Assembly (NCBI RefSeq): GCF_900199455.1
Contig: NZ_FZQR01000004.1
Span: forward strand, 583,913 to 647,912
DNA from: Mesorhizobium carmichaelinearum
Lineage (GTDB): Bacteria > Pseudomonadota > Alphaproteobacteria > Rhizobiales > Rhizobiaceae
DNA length: 64,000 nucleotides
Reading direction: 5' to 3'
Numbering within the stretch: the first letter of the stretch is position 1; the number at the start of each line of letters is the position of its first letter. Of this stretch, positions 8,975-17,648 are shown piece after piece. The notes under the pieces are model-generated. The model made no database searches. It was given only the letters and a program-made list of their open reading frames with translations, and was not told where the DNA came from. The position numbers and the translations under genes were made by a program.

Positions 8975-9690
8975 CGTTGTGCCTCCCTTTTGCCGAGCGA
9001 GCGCAAGATGGCGCTGGTGGCGAAGGACGACACGACGGCCAGAGCAAGAAAGACCAGAGCCGCTACGCCGTAAAACAGGAAGGAATGCTTGGTGACACGA
9101 GCGGCCACGCCGGCGTTGCGCAACGTCTCCGCAAGACCGACGACAGACACCAGTGAGGTGTCCTTCAAAAGGCTAAGCCAGCAATTCTCGAGGCCGGGAA
9201 ACGCAATGCGCAGCAGCTGTGGCACGATCACCAGGCGCATTGTCTGCCCGTAGGAAAGACCAATGGCATAACCCCCCTCATACTGGCCTTTGGGTATGGC
9301 ACGGAAGGCCGACAGGAAAACCTCGCTGGCATAGGACGAGAAGATCAGGGCAAGCACGATCATGCCGGCGACGAAGCTGTTGACGTCGATGGTCGCTTCG
9401 GGTCGAAAATACCGGATGAGATGCTGCAGCAGGATCGGCACGCCGAAGAAGAACAGGAAGAGCGTCACCAGTTCCGGCAGGCCGCGAAAGACCGTGGTGT
9501 AGATGTTGGCGGCCAGGCGTAGCGAAGGTTCTTCGGACTGCTTGGCCAGTGCAATGAAAAAGCCGATCGTCAATCCGATCGGCAGGGTGGCGAGCGCAAG
9601 CGCAACGGTGATCAGTGCGCCATAAACAATATCATCACTCCAGCCATCGGGTCCCCAACTGAGAAGTGTCCATATGCTCTGGGCTGGCAT
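8971..9690 (-). CDS. Polar amino acid ABC transporter permease (HisQ/ArtQ type)
   Basis: A 239-aa permease, partner of the 8153-8974 gene. It has five predicted membrane helices and the EAA loop (EGGYAIGLSYGQTMRLVIVP). It lies between the binding-protein gene and the second permease, in the order binding protein, HisQ-like, HisM-like. The 78-base gap to the binding-protein gene contains a strong hairpin (9731-9757) that probably lowers permease expression relative to the binding protein. Confidence 0.9.
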   Translation of the reverse strand: MPAQSIWTLLSWGPDGWSDDIVYGALITVALALATLPIGLTIGFFIALAKQSEEPSLRLAANIYTTVFRGLPELVTLFLFFFGVPILLQHLIRYFRPEATIDVNSFVAGMIVLALIFSSYASEVFLSAFRAIPKGQYEGGYAIGLSYGQTMRLVIVPQLLRIAFPGLENCWLSLLKDTSLVSVVGLAETLRNAGVAARVTKHSFLFYGVAALVFLALAVVSSFATSAILRSLGKREAQR

Positions 9691-9730
9691 CGACAGGTCT
9701 TATCCCCACGGCGTTCCTAGGATGAATAGA

Positions 9731-9757
9731 AAGACGGCGGGAATTTCCCGCCGTCTT
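9731..9757 (-). terminator. Intercistronic hairpin / partial terminator
   Basis: A perfect 11-base-pair stem (AAGACGGCGGG with its complement) around a 5-base loop. On the minus strand it is followed by TCTTTCTATTC, a weak U-rich tract. It stands just after the stop of the periplasmic binding-protein gene and before the permease genes. Such leaky terminators or mRNA-stabilising hairpins are a known way to raise binding protein over permease. Confidence 0.7.
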
Positions 9758-9768
9758 GATCCTGTCTA

Positions 9769-10554
9769 TCAGGACTCGGCGCCGAAGACGTCGAACTTGA
9801 AGTACTTGTCGTTGATTTCCTTGTATTTTCCATTGGCGCGGATGGCGTCGATGGCCTCATTGAGCTTGTTGACCAGGTCGGTCTCGCCCTTGCGCACGGC
9901 AATGCCGGCGCCCGGCCCGAAGATCTCGACCGGTTGCGGCGATGGCTGGCCGAGAATCTTGCAGCAGGCGCCATCAGGCGAATCCAGCCACTGCTGCAGC
10001 ACGACGATATCGTCCTCGATAGCGTCGAGACGACCATTGGCAAGATCTGCCTGCTCCTCGGGGCTGCTCGGGTAGCCCTTCACGGTGCTGTCGGTGTAGG
10101 TCTTCGAGGCATAGTTGAAATGGGTGGTCGTCGTGGCGACACCGATGGTCTTGCCGGCGAGATCCGCCTTGGTCACGCCCTTCAGGGTCGAGTCTTTCGG
10201 CACGGCAAGCGCAGAAGGCGTGTTGTAGTATTTGTGCGAGAAGTCGACCTTCTCCTTGCGCTCCGGCGTGATCGACATCGAGGCGACGATGGCGTCGAAC
10301 TTGCCGGCCTGAAGTGCGGGGATGATGCCGTCCCAGTCCTGGGCGACAAAGGTGCACTTGACCTTCATCTGGTCGCAAAGCGCCTGGGCGATGTCGATGT
10401 CGAAGCCGACGAGCTTGCCGTCGGAGGTCAGGTTGTTGAAAGGGGGATAGGCGCCTTCGGTGCCGATCCGCAGGGTCTTCTCCTGGGCCTGGGCGACGCC
10501 GAGCGTCAGCAGCGCAGCCGATGCGGCGAGCGCGATACGCAGTGCAATACGCAT
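9769..10554 (-). CDS. Amino acid ABC transporter substrate-binding protein (HisJ/ArgT-like)
   Basis: A 261-aa periplasmic protein with a signal peptide ending VAQAQ. It carries the family-3 solute-binding signature GFDIDIAQALCDQM near residue 56, after the entry motif GTEGAYPPFNNL. The KIGVATTTTHF-type loop and DDIVVLQQWL hinge are typical of lysine/arginine/ornithine/histidine binders, and a Cys pair (DGACC) is present in the second lobe. ATG 10554 follows AGAGAGGA; an upstream in-frame extension to 10716 is rejected because it precedes the signal peptide. It is the first gene of the importer operon and likely the specificity component. Confidence 0.92.
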   Translation of the reverse strand: MRIALRIALAASAALLTLGVAQAQEKTLRIGTEGAYPPFNNLTSDGKLVGFDIDIAQALCDQMKVKCTFVAQDWDGIIPALQAGKFDAIVASMSITPERKEKVDFSHKYYNTPSALAVPKDSTLKGVTKADLAGKTIGVATTTTHFNYASKTYTDSTVKGYPSSPEEQADLANGRLDAIEDDIVVLQQWLDSPDGACCKILGQPSPQPVEIFGPGAGIAVRKGETDLVNKLNEAIDAIRANGKYKEINDKYFKFDVFGAES

Positions 10555-10712
10555 GATAGTCCTCTCTTTATGGTCCCGGCCGTCGTTCCGAAACGGCTCT
10601 GTGGGGCGGTGCTTTTGACCGCCCGCTGGCGCGATACTCCCACTCTTTCCAAGAAAAAAGCAACTGCAAAACCACCGAAATCGGTAATGGGGTTCTGCCG
10701 TTAGGTTAGTTC

Positions 10713-11216
10713 TCAAGCAACGAGGCCGGTGGTGCGCTCGATGAAGTCGACTATGGATTTTACGTCGTCGAGGTCGAATACCGGCAGGCTCTTGTCCGTG
10801 ACGGCGAAATCCGCGGCGACGGCGACAATATTGGGATCACCTGCTGAAAGCGGCGTCCGGTCCTTCGCTTCCAGGCGCCGCGTTTCGATCTTGCGGTGGG
10901 TCTCGCGCTTGTAGCCTTCCACCAGCACGATATCGCACGGGGCGAGCCGTGAGAGGATGCTCTCCAGCGGCGGCTCGTCTTCGCCGCGCAATTCGTGCAT
11001 CAGCGCCCAGCGATTGCCGGACACGATCGCGACCTCGGTGGCGCCTGCCTGCCGATGGCGGAAGCTGTCGGCGCCCGGCTTGTCGATGTCGAAATCATGA
11101 TGGGCATGTTTGACCGTCGAGACCTTCCAGCCGCGACGCACAAGCTCGGTGACCAGCTTTTCGGTCAGTGTGGTCTTGCCGGAGTTTTTCCAGCCGGTAA
11201 TGCCGAAGATTTTCAT
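10713..11216 (-). CDS. mobB: Molybdopterin-guanine dinucleotide biosynthesis adaptor protein MobB
   Basis: A 167-aa GTP-binding protein starting MKIFGITGWKNSGKTTL, a textbook P-loop, with KHAHHDFDIDKPGADS as the conserved second block and DIVLVEGYKRE as the Walker-B-like block. MobB assists MobA in attaching GMP to molybdopterin. Its ATG overlaps the mobA stop by four bases (ATGA), so mobA-mobB are coupled. The gene ends 158 bases before the amino acid binding-protein gene. Confidence 0.93.
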   Translation of the reverse strand: MKIFGITGWKNSGKTTLTEKLVTELVRRGWKVSTVKHAHHDFDIDKPGADSFRHRQAGATEVAIVSGNRWALMHELRGEDEPPLESILSRLAPCDIVLVEGYKRETHRKIETRRLEAKDRTPLSAGDPNIVAVAADFAVTDKSLPVFDLDDVKSIVDFIERTTGLVA

Positions 11217-11839
11217 GATGTCATGCTCTGCAACAGCCGCGCGGCCTCGGCAAGATCGTCCGGCACATTGATGTTGAAGAAAGGATCGAGCCCTGTGGAT
11301 TGCAGGACCGGGAATTCCACCTCGACGTGACCATGGCGCTCGATGAAGGCCGAAACCCGCCTGTTGTCCTCATCGACCAGGAAATGCCGCAAGGCATCGC
11401 GGCATTCGGTCGGCCACAGTGCGAAGGTCGGGTGCCGCCGGCCGGCCGAGGCGGCGACGGCGACCGAACCTGGATGTTCGCCGGCTGCCGCCGCCAGGCG
11501 CTCGACGAGATCAAGCGGCAGAAAAGGTGTGTCGGCGGCGGCGGTGACGACCGCCTTGCAAGGCGTGCTGGCCGCGGCCCATTCGAGGCCGGTGAGGATT
11601 CCGGCAAGCGGCCCGGCAAAGCCTTCGATCGTGTCGGCGAGCACAGGCAGTCCGAAACGGGAAAAGCGGTCGGGATCGCCATTGGCGCTCAGCGCCAGGA
11701 TTTCAACCTGCGGACCAAAGCGCGACAGGAGCTGGTCAAGCACGCTGCCGCTGCCAAGCGGCAACAGGCTCTTGTCGCCGCCTCCCATGCGCCTTGATTG
11801 GCCTCCGGCCAGGACGATCCCTGCAATATCTCGCTCCAT
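11213..11839 (-). CDS. mobA: Molybdenum cofactor guanylyltransferase MobA
   Basis: This 208-aa nucleotidyltransferase transfers GMP from GTP to Mo-molybdopterin. The nucleotide-binding loop LAGGQSRRMGGGDKSLL near residue 10 is diagnostic, and the Mg-binding aspartate block AAADTPFLP follows near residue 100. The C-terminal FFNINVPDDLAEA motif is also conserved in the family. It forms a two-gene unit with mobB. The moaA gene lies about 2.2 kb upstream on the same strand, separated by an EamA transporter and two small exported proteins. Confidence 0.93.
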   Translation of the reverse strand: MERDIAGIVLAGGQSRRMGGGDKSLLPLGSGSVLDQLLSRFGPQVEILALSANGDPDRFSRFGLPVLADTIEGFAGPLAGILTGLEWAAASTPCKAVVTAAADTPFLPLDLVERLAAAAGEHPGSVAVAASAGRRHPTFALWPTECRDALRHFLVDEDNRRVSAFIERHGHVEVEFPVLQSTGLDPFFNINVPDDLAEAARLLQSMTS

Positions 11840-11882
11840 GCATCGAGCCTGTACGCCAGCCGCCGGAAATCACAAGACCCGG

Positions 11883-12812
11883 CTAGATTCCATCCGGCGC
11901 CATGGCCGGCCCGGTGGTTTCGGCGACGATTCTCCGCCGGCCGACAACGCGTTCGCGATAAAGCGCATAGAGACCCGAGCCGACGACGATTGTCGCACCG
12001 ACGATCATCGGCATGTCCGGTATGTCGCCGAAGACGATCAGGCCAAGCAAGATGGACCAGAGGAGCGCCGTGTAGCGGAAGGGCGCGATGAAGGAGATCT
12101 CGCCCGAGCGCATCGCCATGATGATGGATTGGTAGCCGATGACCACGAGCACCGCCGCCAGCGCCAAGAGCGCCGTGCTCTTGCCGCTCATCGGCGTCCA
12201 GCCCCCCATCGGCGACAACAGCACCGCGCCGACGACGGTCATTGCCAGTGCGGTCGCGGTCGAGACCAGCATCGTCGGTATGGTTTGGGGGATGCGCTTG
12301 GTGGAGAGATCGCGCACGGTGCAGCAGGCGACGCTGGCCAACGCCCAAAGGGAATAGATGGTGAAGCCGTCGAAGCCCGGCCGGACGATGACCATCACAC
12401 CGGCATAGCCGACGGCGATCGCCAGCCAGCGTCGCCAGCCGACCGCTTCGCCGAAAAACAGCGCGGCACCCATGGTCACCGCCAGCGGCAGCGCCTGAAG
12501 AACGGCCGAAACACTGCCGATCGGCAAATGGGCAAGCGCCACGAGGAATGACACGGTGGCGCCCGCTTCTCCCAGGACACGGATTGCCACCATAGGCTGC
12601 AGCATCAGGCGCGGCCGCGAAAGCGCGCCACGTTGCCAGGCCAGCAGGCCGACGAAGAGCGAGGCAAAGGCCCCTCTGATCAGCATGACCTGCGCCATGT
12701 TCATCGATAGCGAAGAGTATTTGGTGATGGCGTCGTTGAGCGTGAAGCCAACCATCGCCACCATCATGAACAACGCGCCGCGAAGATTTGGAGAAAGGGG
12801 CAAGACATCCAC
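11883..12812 (-). CDS. EamA/DMT family transporter
   Basis: An inner membrane transporter of the drug/metabolite superfamily with about ten hydrophobic helices in two EamA repeats (first repeat begins near GALFMMVAMVGFTLNDAITKY; second near SGKSTALLALAAVLVVIGYQ). The frame is open to ATG 12890, but that leader is arginine-rich and does not look like a transporter N-terminus. I chose GTG 12812 (309 aa); TTG 12803 is also possible. The substrate is unknown. It is 43 bases upstream of mobA and on the same strand, so read-through is possible. Confidence 0.8.
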   Translation of the reverse strand: MDVLPLSPNLRGALFMMVAMVGFTLNDAITKYSSLSMNMAQVMLIRGAFASLFVGLLAWQRGALSRPRLMLQPMVAIRVLGEAGATVSFLVALAHLPIGSVSAVLQALPLAVTMGAALFFGEAVGWRRWLAIAVGYAGVMVIVRPGFDGFTIYSLWALASVACCTVRDLSTKRIPQTIPTMLVSTATALAMTVVGAVLLSPMGGWTPMSGKSTALLALAAVLVVIGYQSIIMAMRSGEISFIAPFRYTALLWSILLGLIVFGDIPDMPMIVGATIVVGSGLYALYRERVVGRRRIVAETTGPAMAPDGI

Positions 12813-12985
12813 CGGTTGCTTGGGCAAGCAAGCCTGTAACAGCCCGCCACGAAACCGCAATGGCAAAGGGCTGGGCCAGGACCGGGGCATTCGTCATAGC
12901 CGGCGCGAAATCACGCCCTGGATTCGGCACAAATCTGGTCGGGAGACGGCTCCGCCTCCCGAAAACTGTCTGGTCTCCGCGATGC

Positions 12986-13345
12986 CTATTTCTTCGGCGT
13001 CAGTATTTCGGTGCCGTTGCCTTCCTTGCCGGCGATGGTCCACAGGCCATGCAGCGAGCCGTCATCCTCGACCTTGTAGACGACGAGGCCGATATCCTTA
13101 CCCATGACATAGCCGGCGGAGAACGCGTCGTCATTGCGCATGCAGATGCCATCCGAGGAAGAGCCGCCCGTCTCCCAGTGGATCGCGCAGGTCGTCCCGC
13201 TGGTCAGCGTGATGGTGGCTTCGCCATCATATTTCGATCCGTCGAAATTGGTGCCGGCGACGGTATAGGTGCCGCCGATCGACTGAGCTGCCGCGGGCAG
13301 GGCCGTGAGGCCAAGCAATGCAAGAGAAAGAATGAGTTTGCGCAT
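12986..13345 (-). CDS. Small exported protein of unknown function
   Basis: A 119-aa protein with a signal peptide cleaved after AAAQ. The mature part is a small beta-rich domain with two cysteines (TTCAIHWETG and GICMRNDD), probably disulfide-bonded in the periplasm. Sequence blocks such as GGTYTVAGTNFDGSKYDGEA and GLWTIAGKEG occur in small secreted proteins of rhizobia as I remember them, but I know no proven function. It stands alone, 172 bases upstream of the EamA start. Confidence 0.7.
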   Translation of the reverse strand: MRKLILSLALLGLTALPAAAQSIGGTYTVAGTNFDGSKYDGEATITLTSGTTCAIHWETGGSSSDGICMRNDDAFSAGYVMGKDIGLVVYKVEDDGSLHGLWTIAGKEGNGTEILTPKK

Positions 13346-13464
13346 GATTTATTCCCCCTGTGAGCGACGATTCCGCTGCGGGGAAAGCTAGGCCGGAACA
13401 TGCTGGCGGTAAATCGGGCAACCGTTTGCGGATCGGACTTTTTCTGGGATGTGACCGAAAATGC

Positions 13465-13938
13465 TCACGGCCCCTTGAGGCTGCCGGCGATCGGCCCGAC
13501 CAGAGGGTCGTATTTCGATTTCAGGGCCGGCGGGTAATCGATCCAGACCGTGCGGATGACGCCATCCCTGCCGAACAGACGCCGCTCGTAGAAGATCTTT
13601 CCATCCTTCATCCCCGACAGCACCGCCCAGTTCTTGCCGACCTTGCTGTAGGTGACGGTGTAGCCAGGTTCCTTGCTTGCCTTTTCATCGGCGACAAAGC
13701 CTTTCGGCGTGTCATCATCGACGTTGAGGATGCCGGAGCAGGTCAGGCTGGCGCCATCCGCGCTCAGCCACACCTGTCCGTCGCCATTTTCCGGCTCGGG
13801 CTGACGATCGGCAAATATCTCATCGGGAAAGGTGCAGACGGTGCCGAAGCGCTCGTTCACATAGGTGGAAGGCGCGGCGATCGCGCTGGTCGCCGCGATG
13901 ATAATGACAGTCGCCAGGAACGAAGAACGTCGCCGCAT
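13465..13938 (-). CDS. Exported protein of unknown function
   Basis: A 157-aa protein with an N-terminal signal peptide (MRRRSSFLATVIIIAATSAI). The mature part has two cysteines (GTVCTFP, LTCSGI) and ends in a DYPPALKSKYDPLVGPIAGS block, which resembles small periplasmic proteins seen in Hyphomicrobiales. It lies 55 bases downstream of moaA on the same strand, so it may be co-transcribed with it. Function not recognised. Confidence 0.65.
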   Translation of the reverse strand: MRRRSSFLATVIIIAATSAIAAPSTYVNERFGTVCTFPDEIFADRQPEPENGDGQVWLSADGASLTCSGILNVDDDTPKGFVADEKASKEPGYTVTYSKVGKNWAVLSGMKDGKIFYERRLFGRDGVIRTVWIDYPPALKSKYDPLVGPIAGSLKGP

Positions 13939-13993
13939 GCTCGCCTCGAAGCCAATAGAGCCAGAAGCGATGTTGCATGAATTTTCGAAAAAA

Positions 13994-14989
13994 TCAGCCG
14001 CCAGTGACGCTCATATGCCGTGACACCGAGGGGCGGCTGGTGCGGCGGTCGATGATGAAATCATGGCCTTTCGGCTTGCGACCGATGGCCTCGTCGATCG
14101 CTTCGGCGACCAGTTCGTTGCCTTCGGATGCGCGCAAGGGCGCGCGCAGGTCGGCGGCATCTTCCTGGCCAAGGCACATATAGAGCGTGCCGGTGCAGGT
14201 CAGCCTGACGCGGTTGCAGCTTTCGCAGAAATTATGCGTCATCGGGGTGATGAAGCCAAGCTTGCCGCCGGTCTCGGCGACGTGGACGTAGCGGGCAGGG
14301 CCGCCGGTCTTAAAGGGAATGTCGGTCAGCGTGAACTGGCGCTCCAGTGAAGCGCGCAGCAGCGACAGCGGCAGATACTGGTCGGTGCGGTCGGCGTCGA
14401 TCTCGCCCATCGGCATGGTTTCGATGACGGTCAGGTCCATGCCGCGGCCATGCGCCCAGCGCATCATGTCGGGCAGTTCGGCGTCGTTGAAATCCTTCAG
14501 CGCCACCGCGTTGAGCTTGACCTTCAACCCGGCCGCCTGCGCGGCGTCGATGCCATCCATGACCTTGCCGAGATGGCCCCAGCGGGTGATCTGGTGGAAC
14601 TTGTCGGCGTCGAGCGTGTCGAGCGAGACGTTGATGCGCTTGACACCGCAATCAGCGAGCTCGGCGGCAAAGCGCGACAGTTGCGAGCCGTTGGTGGTCA
14701 GCGTCAGTTCTTCGAGCGCGCCGCTGTCGAGATGGCGCGACAGCTGGCGCACCAGATGCATGATGTTCTTACGCACCAGCGGCTCACCGCCGGTGAGGCG
14801 CAGTCGCCTGACGCCCTTTTCGATGAAGACGGTGCAGAGCCGGTCCAGCTCTTCCAGCGACAACAAGTCCTTCTTCGGCAGGAAGGTCATGTCCTCGGCC
14901 ATGCAATAGGTGCAACGGAAATCGCAGCGGTCGGTGACCGACACTCTGAGATAGCTGATCGTGCGACCGAAGGGGTCGATCATGTTCAT
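13994..14989 (-). CDS. moaA: GTP 3',8-cyclase MoaA
   Basis: A 331-aa radical SAM enzyme catalysing the first step of molybdenum cofactor synthesis from GTP. The N-terminal cluster site is CDFRCTYC (CX3CX2C) near residue 22. The C-terminal second cluster is formed by [19 protein letters not shown] (CX2CX13C). The double-glycine C-terminus (VTGG), needed for activity in the family, is intact. It belongs functionally with mobA-mobB downstream. The intergenic region upstream contains a half-match to a molybdate-responsive operator (see 15021-15044). Confidence 0.95.
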   Translation of the reverse strand: MNMIDPFGRTISYLRVSVTDRCDFRCTYCMAEDMTFLPKKDLLSLEELDRLCTVFIEKGVRRLRLTGGEPLVRKNIMHLVRQLSRHLDSGALEELTLTTNGSQLSRFAAELADCGVKRINVSLDTLDADKFHQITRWGHLGKVMDGIDAAQAAGLKVKLNAVALKDFNDAELPDMMRWAHGRGMDLTVIETMPMGEIDADRTDQYLPLSLLRASLERQFTLTDIPFKTGGPARYVHVAETGGKLGFITPMTHNFCESCNRVRLTCTGTLYMCLGQEDAADLRAPLRASEGNELVAEAIDEAIGRKPKGHDFIIDRRTSRPSVSRHMSVTGG

Positions 14990-15020
14990 GTTCGAGCGTT
15001 TCCGTGGCCGTTACCGGCGT

Positions 15021-15044
15021 CGTTATATACAGCTATGTGATACG
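15021..15044. promoter_or_regulatory. Possible ModE-type (Mo-box) operator upstream of moaA
   Basis: The left half reads CGTTATATA, the classic half-site of ModE/MopA boxes. The right half (TGTGATACG) matches the inverted half only in part: about 7 of 12 positions are symmetric. It sits 32 bases upstream of the moaA start. The half-site and position suggest it; the poor symmetry argues against it. Confidence 0.25.
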
Positions 15045-15185
15045 ATCCAGCTCATCATTCAAGATACCGCTTCTCGATCTTTGGTAACATCCCGGAGCCG
15101 ACACGGTGTGTCGGTCGGCCTATGAGGACTTTTCCCCTTGCGCGAAGCGGCGTAGGGAAGGGCAATCGACACGGGATCAAACAGC

Positions 15186-15539
15186 ATGACCGCGCCAAAA
15201 GAACTCAGGGTCTCCAAGGACCGCAAGCTGCTGTCGGTCACCTTTCCCAATCACCAGCCATTCGAATTGCCGGCGGAACTGTTGCGCGTTGCCTCGCCAT
15301 CGGCCGAGGTGCAGGGCCATTCGCCGGAGCAGCGGGTGACGGTTCCCGGCAAGCGCAATGTGGCCATCCTGAAGATCGAGCCGGTCGGCAACTATGCGGT
15401 GCGCATCACCTTCGACGATTTCCACGACACCGGCATTTTCACCTGGAACTATCTGCATACGCTCGGCCACGAGAAGGATGAGCGCTGGAATGCCTATCTC
15501 GCGGAGCTTGCGGAAAAAGGCTTGAGCCGCGATCGCTGA
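15186..15539 (+). CDS. DUF971 domain-containing protein
   Basis: A 117-aa protein made almost entirely of a DUF971 (gamma-butyrobetaine hydroxylase-like N-terminal) domain: LRVSKDRKLLSVTF, ELPAELLRVASPSAEVQGH and TGIFTWNYLHTLG are the three characteristic strands. In the paralogous hydroxylases this domain binds zinc; here the metal ligands look incomplete, so the stand-alone form may have another job. It is divergent from moaA with a 196-base gap holding a small CCGACAC hairpin near 15099-15115 and a possible Mo-box. DUF971 genes commonly neighbour moaA or mob genes in rhizobia as I recall, which may mean a link to the cofactor pathway or to iron-sulfur proteins. Confidence 0.88.
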   Translation: MTAPKELRVSKDRKLLSVTFPNHQPFELPAELLRVASPSAEVQGHSPEQRVTVPGKRNVAILKIEPVGNYAVRITFDDFHDTGIFTWNYLHTLGHEKDERWNAYLAELAEKGLSRDR

Positions 15540-15605
15540 TCCAATCGCTGTCGTCAAAACGTCATCGATGTGGAGTAGCGCCGGCAAAGGTTCGGAGACG
15601 AAAAG

Positions 15606-16217
15606 ATGTCGCTCATCACCACGGTCGAACAGCTCGAAGCGCTCTATGGCTTTCCTGGCGAAGCTTCACTGGTCAAGGAACTCGACCACGTCATTCCCGA
15701 TTATGCCGCCTTCATCGAAGCCTCGCCCTTTGTCGCGCTTGCCACCAGCGGCCCGGAGGGACTGGACTGTTCGCCGCGAGGCGATCTCGCCGGCTTCGTG
15801 CGCATCGTTGATCCCAGGACGCTGATGATGCCGGACCGGCGCGGCAATAATCGCGCCGATTCGCTGAAAAACATCATCCGGGATTCGCGTGTCGGGCTGC
15901 TGTTCCTGGTGCCGGGCTCCGGCACGACGCTGCGCATCAACGGCCGGGCGCATATCACCACGGACGCCGCACTGTGCGCGTCCTTCATGGTCGACGGCAA
16001 AGCGGCGCGCTCGGTGACCGTCATCGACGTCGATTCGGTCTACTTCCAGTGCGCCCGCGCCATCGTGCGGTCCGAGCTTTGGAATCCGGCCAAACATGTC
16101 GATCCGAAATCGCTGCCGACGCCCGGAAAAATCCTGGAAGTCACCAGCCGCAAGAACATCGACGGCGAGGCCTACGACAAGGAATGGCCGGAGCGGGCGA
16201 AGAAGACGATGTGGTGA
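15606..16217 (+). CDS. PPOX-type flavoprotein (MSMEG_1061-like pyridoxamine phosphate oxidase family)
   Basis: A 203-aa protein with the split-barrel flavin fold. FVALATSGPEGLDCSPRGD is the strand pair that binds FMN, and PDRRGNNRADSLKNI is the phosphate-binding loop seen in the MSMEG_1061 subgroup. The C-terminal QCARAIVRSELW block completes the dimer interface. Such proteins bind FMN or F420 and reduce unknown substrates. ATG 15606 follows GGAGACGAAAAG. It is convergent with the MarR gene. Confidence 0.85.
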   Translation: MSLITTVEQLEALYGFPGEASLVKELDHVIPDYAAFIEASPFVALATSGPEGLDCSPRGDLAGFVRIVDPRTLMMPDRRGNNRADSLKNIIRDSRVGLLFLVPGSGTTLRINGRAHITTDAALCASFMVDGKAARSVTVIDVDSVYFQCARAIVRSELWNPAKHVDPKSLPTPGKILEVTSRKNIDGEAYDKEWPERAKKTMW

Positions 16218-16229
16218 GTGACCGGGCCG

Positions 16230-16682
16230 TCAGGCTTCCTTCAGCACCTCATAGATCTTGCGCATCTGTTCGCCGATCATGTCGCATTGTTCAGGTGTCG
16301 ACTGGCTCATCGCCTTTTCGATCAGCGCCATATGCACTTTCAGCGCCTGCATCAGCAGCGCCTCGCCAGCCTCGGTCAAGGCGAGCCGCAAGATGCGCTT
16401 GTCCTTTTCGTCGCCTTCGCGGCGCAGCAGGCCGCGCGCCTCCAGCTGCGGGAGCAGCATGGTGATGTTGGAACGGCCGACGAGCAGCTTGCGCGCGAGG
16501 TCGTGCTGCGACATGCCGGGATGGCGGTAGAGGTTCATCAGCACGTCGAGCTGCGCCGGCTTGAGATCCAGCGGCGCGAGTTTCACCGCCAGCGTGCGCT
16601 CCAGCACATGGCAGGCGCGCGCCACCGCGACCCAGTTGCGAAAACGCGGGTTGTCCCAGGGTAGCTCTTGTTTATTGTTCAT
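16230..16682 (-). CDS. MarR family transcriptional regulator
   Basis: A 150-aa winged-helix regulator. The recognition region is MSQHDLARKLLVGRSNITMLL near residues 57-76, and the wing is RREGDEKDKRILRLALT. It is divergent from an alpha/beta hydrolase with only 47 bases between the starts. That gap carries two copies of a GTTCA-N4-TGAAC palindrome, one overlapping its own start codon, so autorepression together with control of the hydrolase is likely. The ligand is unknown. Confidence 0.9.
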   Translation of the reverse strand: MNNKQELPWDNPRFRNWVAVARACHVLERTLAVKLAPLDLKPAQLDVLMNLYRHPGMSQHDLARKLLVGRSNITMLLPQLEARGLLRREGDEKDKRILRLALTEAGEALLMQALKVHMALIEKAMSQSTPEQCDMIGEQMRKIYEVLKEA

Positions 16683-16710
16683 CTTTGAACTATTATGTTC
16701 ATGCTTGAAC
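16677..16710. promoter_or_regulatory. Tandem MarR-type operator
   Basis: Two perfect palindromes GTTCATCTTTGAAC (16677-16690) and GTTCATGCTTGAAC (16697-16710) are spaced 20 bases centre to centre, so they lie on the same face of the helix. The six bases between them also form a larger TGAAC-N6-GTTCA palindrome. The left copy covers the MarR start codon; the right copy lies 20 bases before the hydrolase start. Confidence 0.8.
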
Positions 16711-16729
16711 GTATGGATGGATTCTCACT

Positions 16730-17641
16730 ATGGCATCAATCGGGCTGAAGGTCATCCGCAGCGTATTTGGTGCGGCCGAACATATCGCGCCACGCATCAC
16801 CGGGCGCGCGGCTTTCGAGTTGTTCTGCCGCACACCGAGCACCAAGGCGCTGACCGAGGGCGAGCGCCGCGCCATCGGCCGTGCCGCAGAGTTCATGACC
16901 GAGGCGCGCCATCATCGGTTGAAGACGGCAACCGGCTGCGTCATGGTGCACGAATTCCGGCCGGAACCGGGCAGGGCGGCTGCCGGCACCGTGCTTGTCG
17001 TTCATGGCTGGCGTTCGCGTACCGAATATATGCGCGCCTTGATCGAGGGCTATCGGGCGGCCGGCTACAGGGTCGTTTCCCTTGACCTGCCGGGCCATGG
17101 CCATTCGCAGGGCCGGCACCTGAACATGGTCAATGCGGTCGAGGCCGTACGGGTCGCCGGCGAATGGTTCGGCCCGTTTGTCGCAGCGGTGGGGCATTCC
17201 TTCGGCGGCGCCGTTGCCGCCAATGCCGTTGCCGGTTCGGTCAAGAACATTCCGCCGCTGACGGCCGGACGTCTCGTGCTGATCGCAGCGCCGAGCTCCT
17301 TGCCGGCGATCTTCGCCGATTTCAGCCGCATGCTTAATGTCGGGCCGCGTTCACAGGTCGCGATGGCGGACCGTGTCCAACATTTGTCCGGCCGGCCGCT
17401 GCATGAATTCACCGGCGACCGACAGCTCGCCCAGGCGCCCGTGCCGACCCTGGTCATCCACGCGCCTGACGACCGCGAAGTGCCGGCCGAGCATGCAAAG
17501 CGCTATGCCGGCGCCGGCGGCCATGTGCGGCTGCACTGGGCCGACGGGCTCGGCCATCGCCGCATTCTGGCAGACAAGGGCGTTGTCGAACGCGCCGTAG
17601 CCTTCGTCGCGGAGCACCGCGAGCCATCCTTGCTGCATTGA
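16730..17641 (+). CDS. Alpha/beta hydrolase
   Basis: A 303-aa hydrolase. The oxyanion-hole motif VVHGWRSR precedes the nucleophile elbow GHSFGG (Ser near residue 158). The acid lies in HAPDDREV and the catalytic His in GLGHRRIL near the C-terminus, so the triad is complete. The N-terminal 80 residues form an extra domain not typical of lipases. It pairs divergently with the MarR gene, and I infer that this regulator controls it in response to a substrate or toxic compound. Confidence 0.87.
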   Translation: MASIGLKVIRSVFGAAEHIAPRITGRAAFELFCRTPSTKALTEGERRAIGRAAEFMTEARHHRLKTATGCVMVHEFRPEPGRAAAGTVLVVHGWRSRTEYMRALIEGYRAAGYRVVSLDLPGHGHSQGRHLNMVNAVEAVRVAGEWFGPFVAAVGHSFGGAVAANAVAGSVKNIPPLTAGRLVLIAAPSSLPAIFADFSRMLNVGPRSQVAMADRVQHLSGRPLHEFTGDRQLAQAPVPTLVIHAPDDREVPAEHAKRYAGAGGHVRLHWADGLGHRRILADKGVVERAVAFVAEHREPSLLH

Positions 17642-17648
17642 GCCGCAG

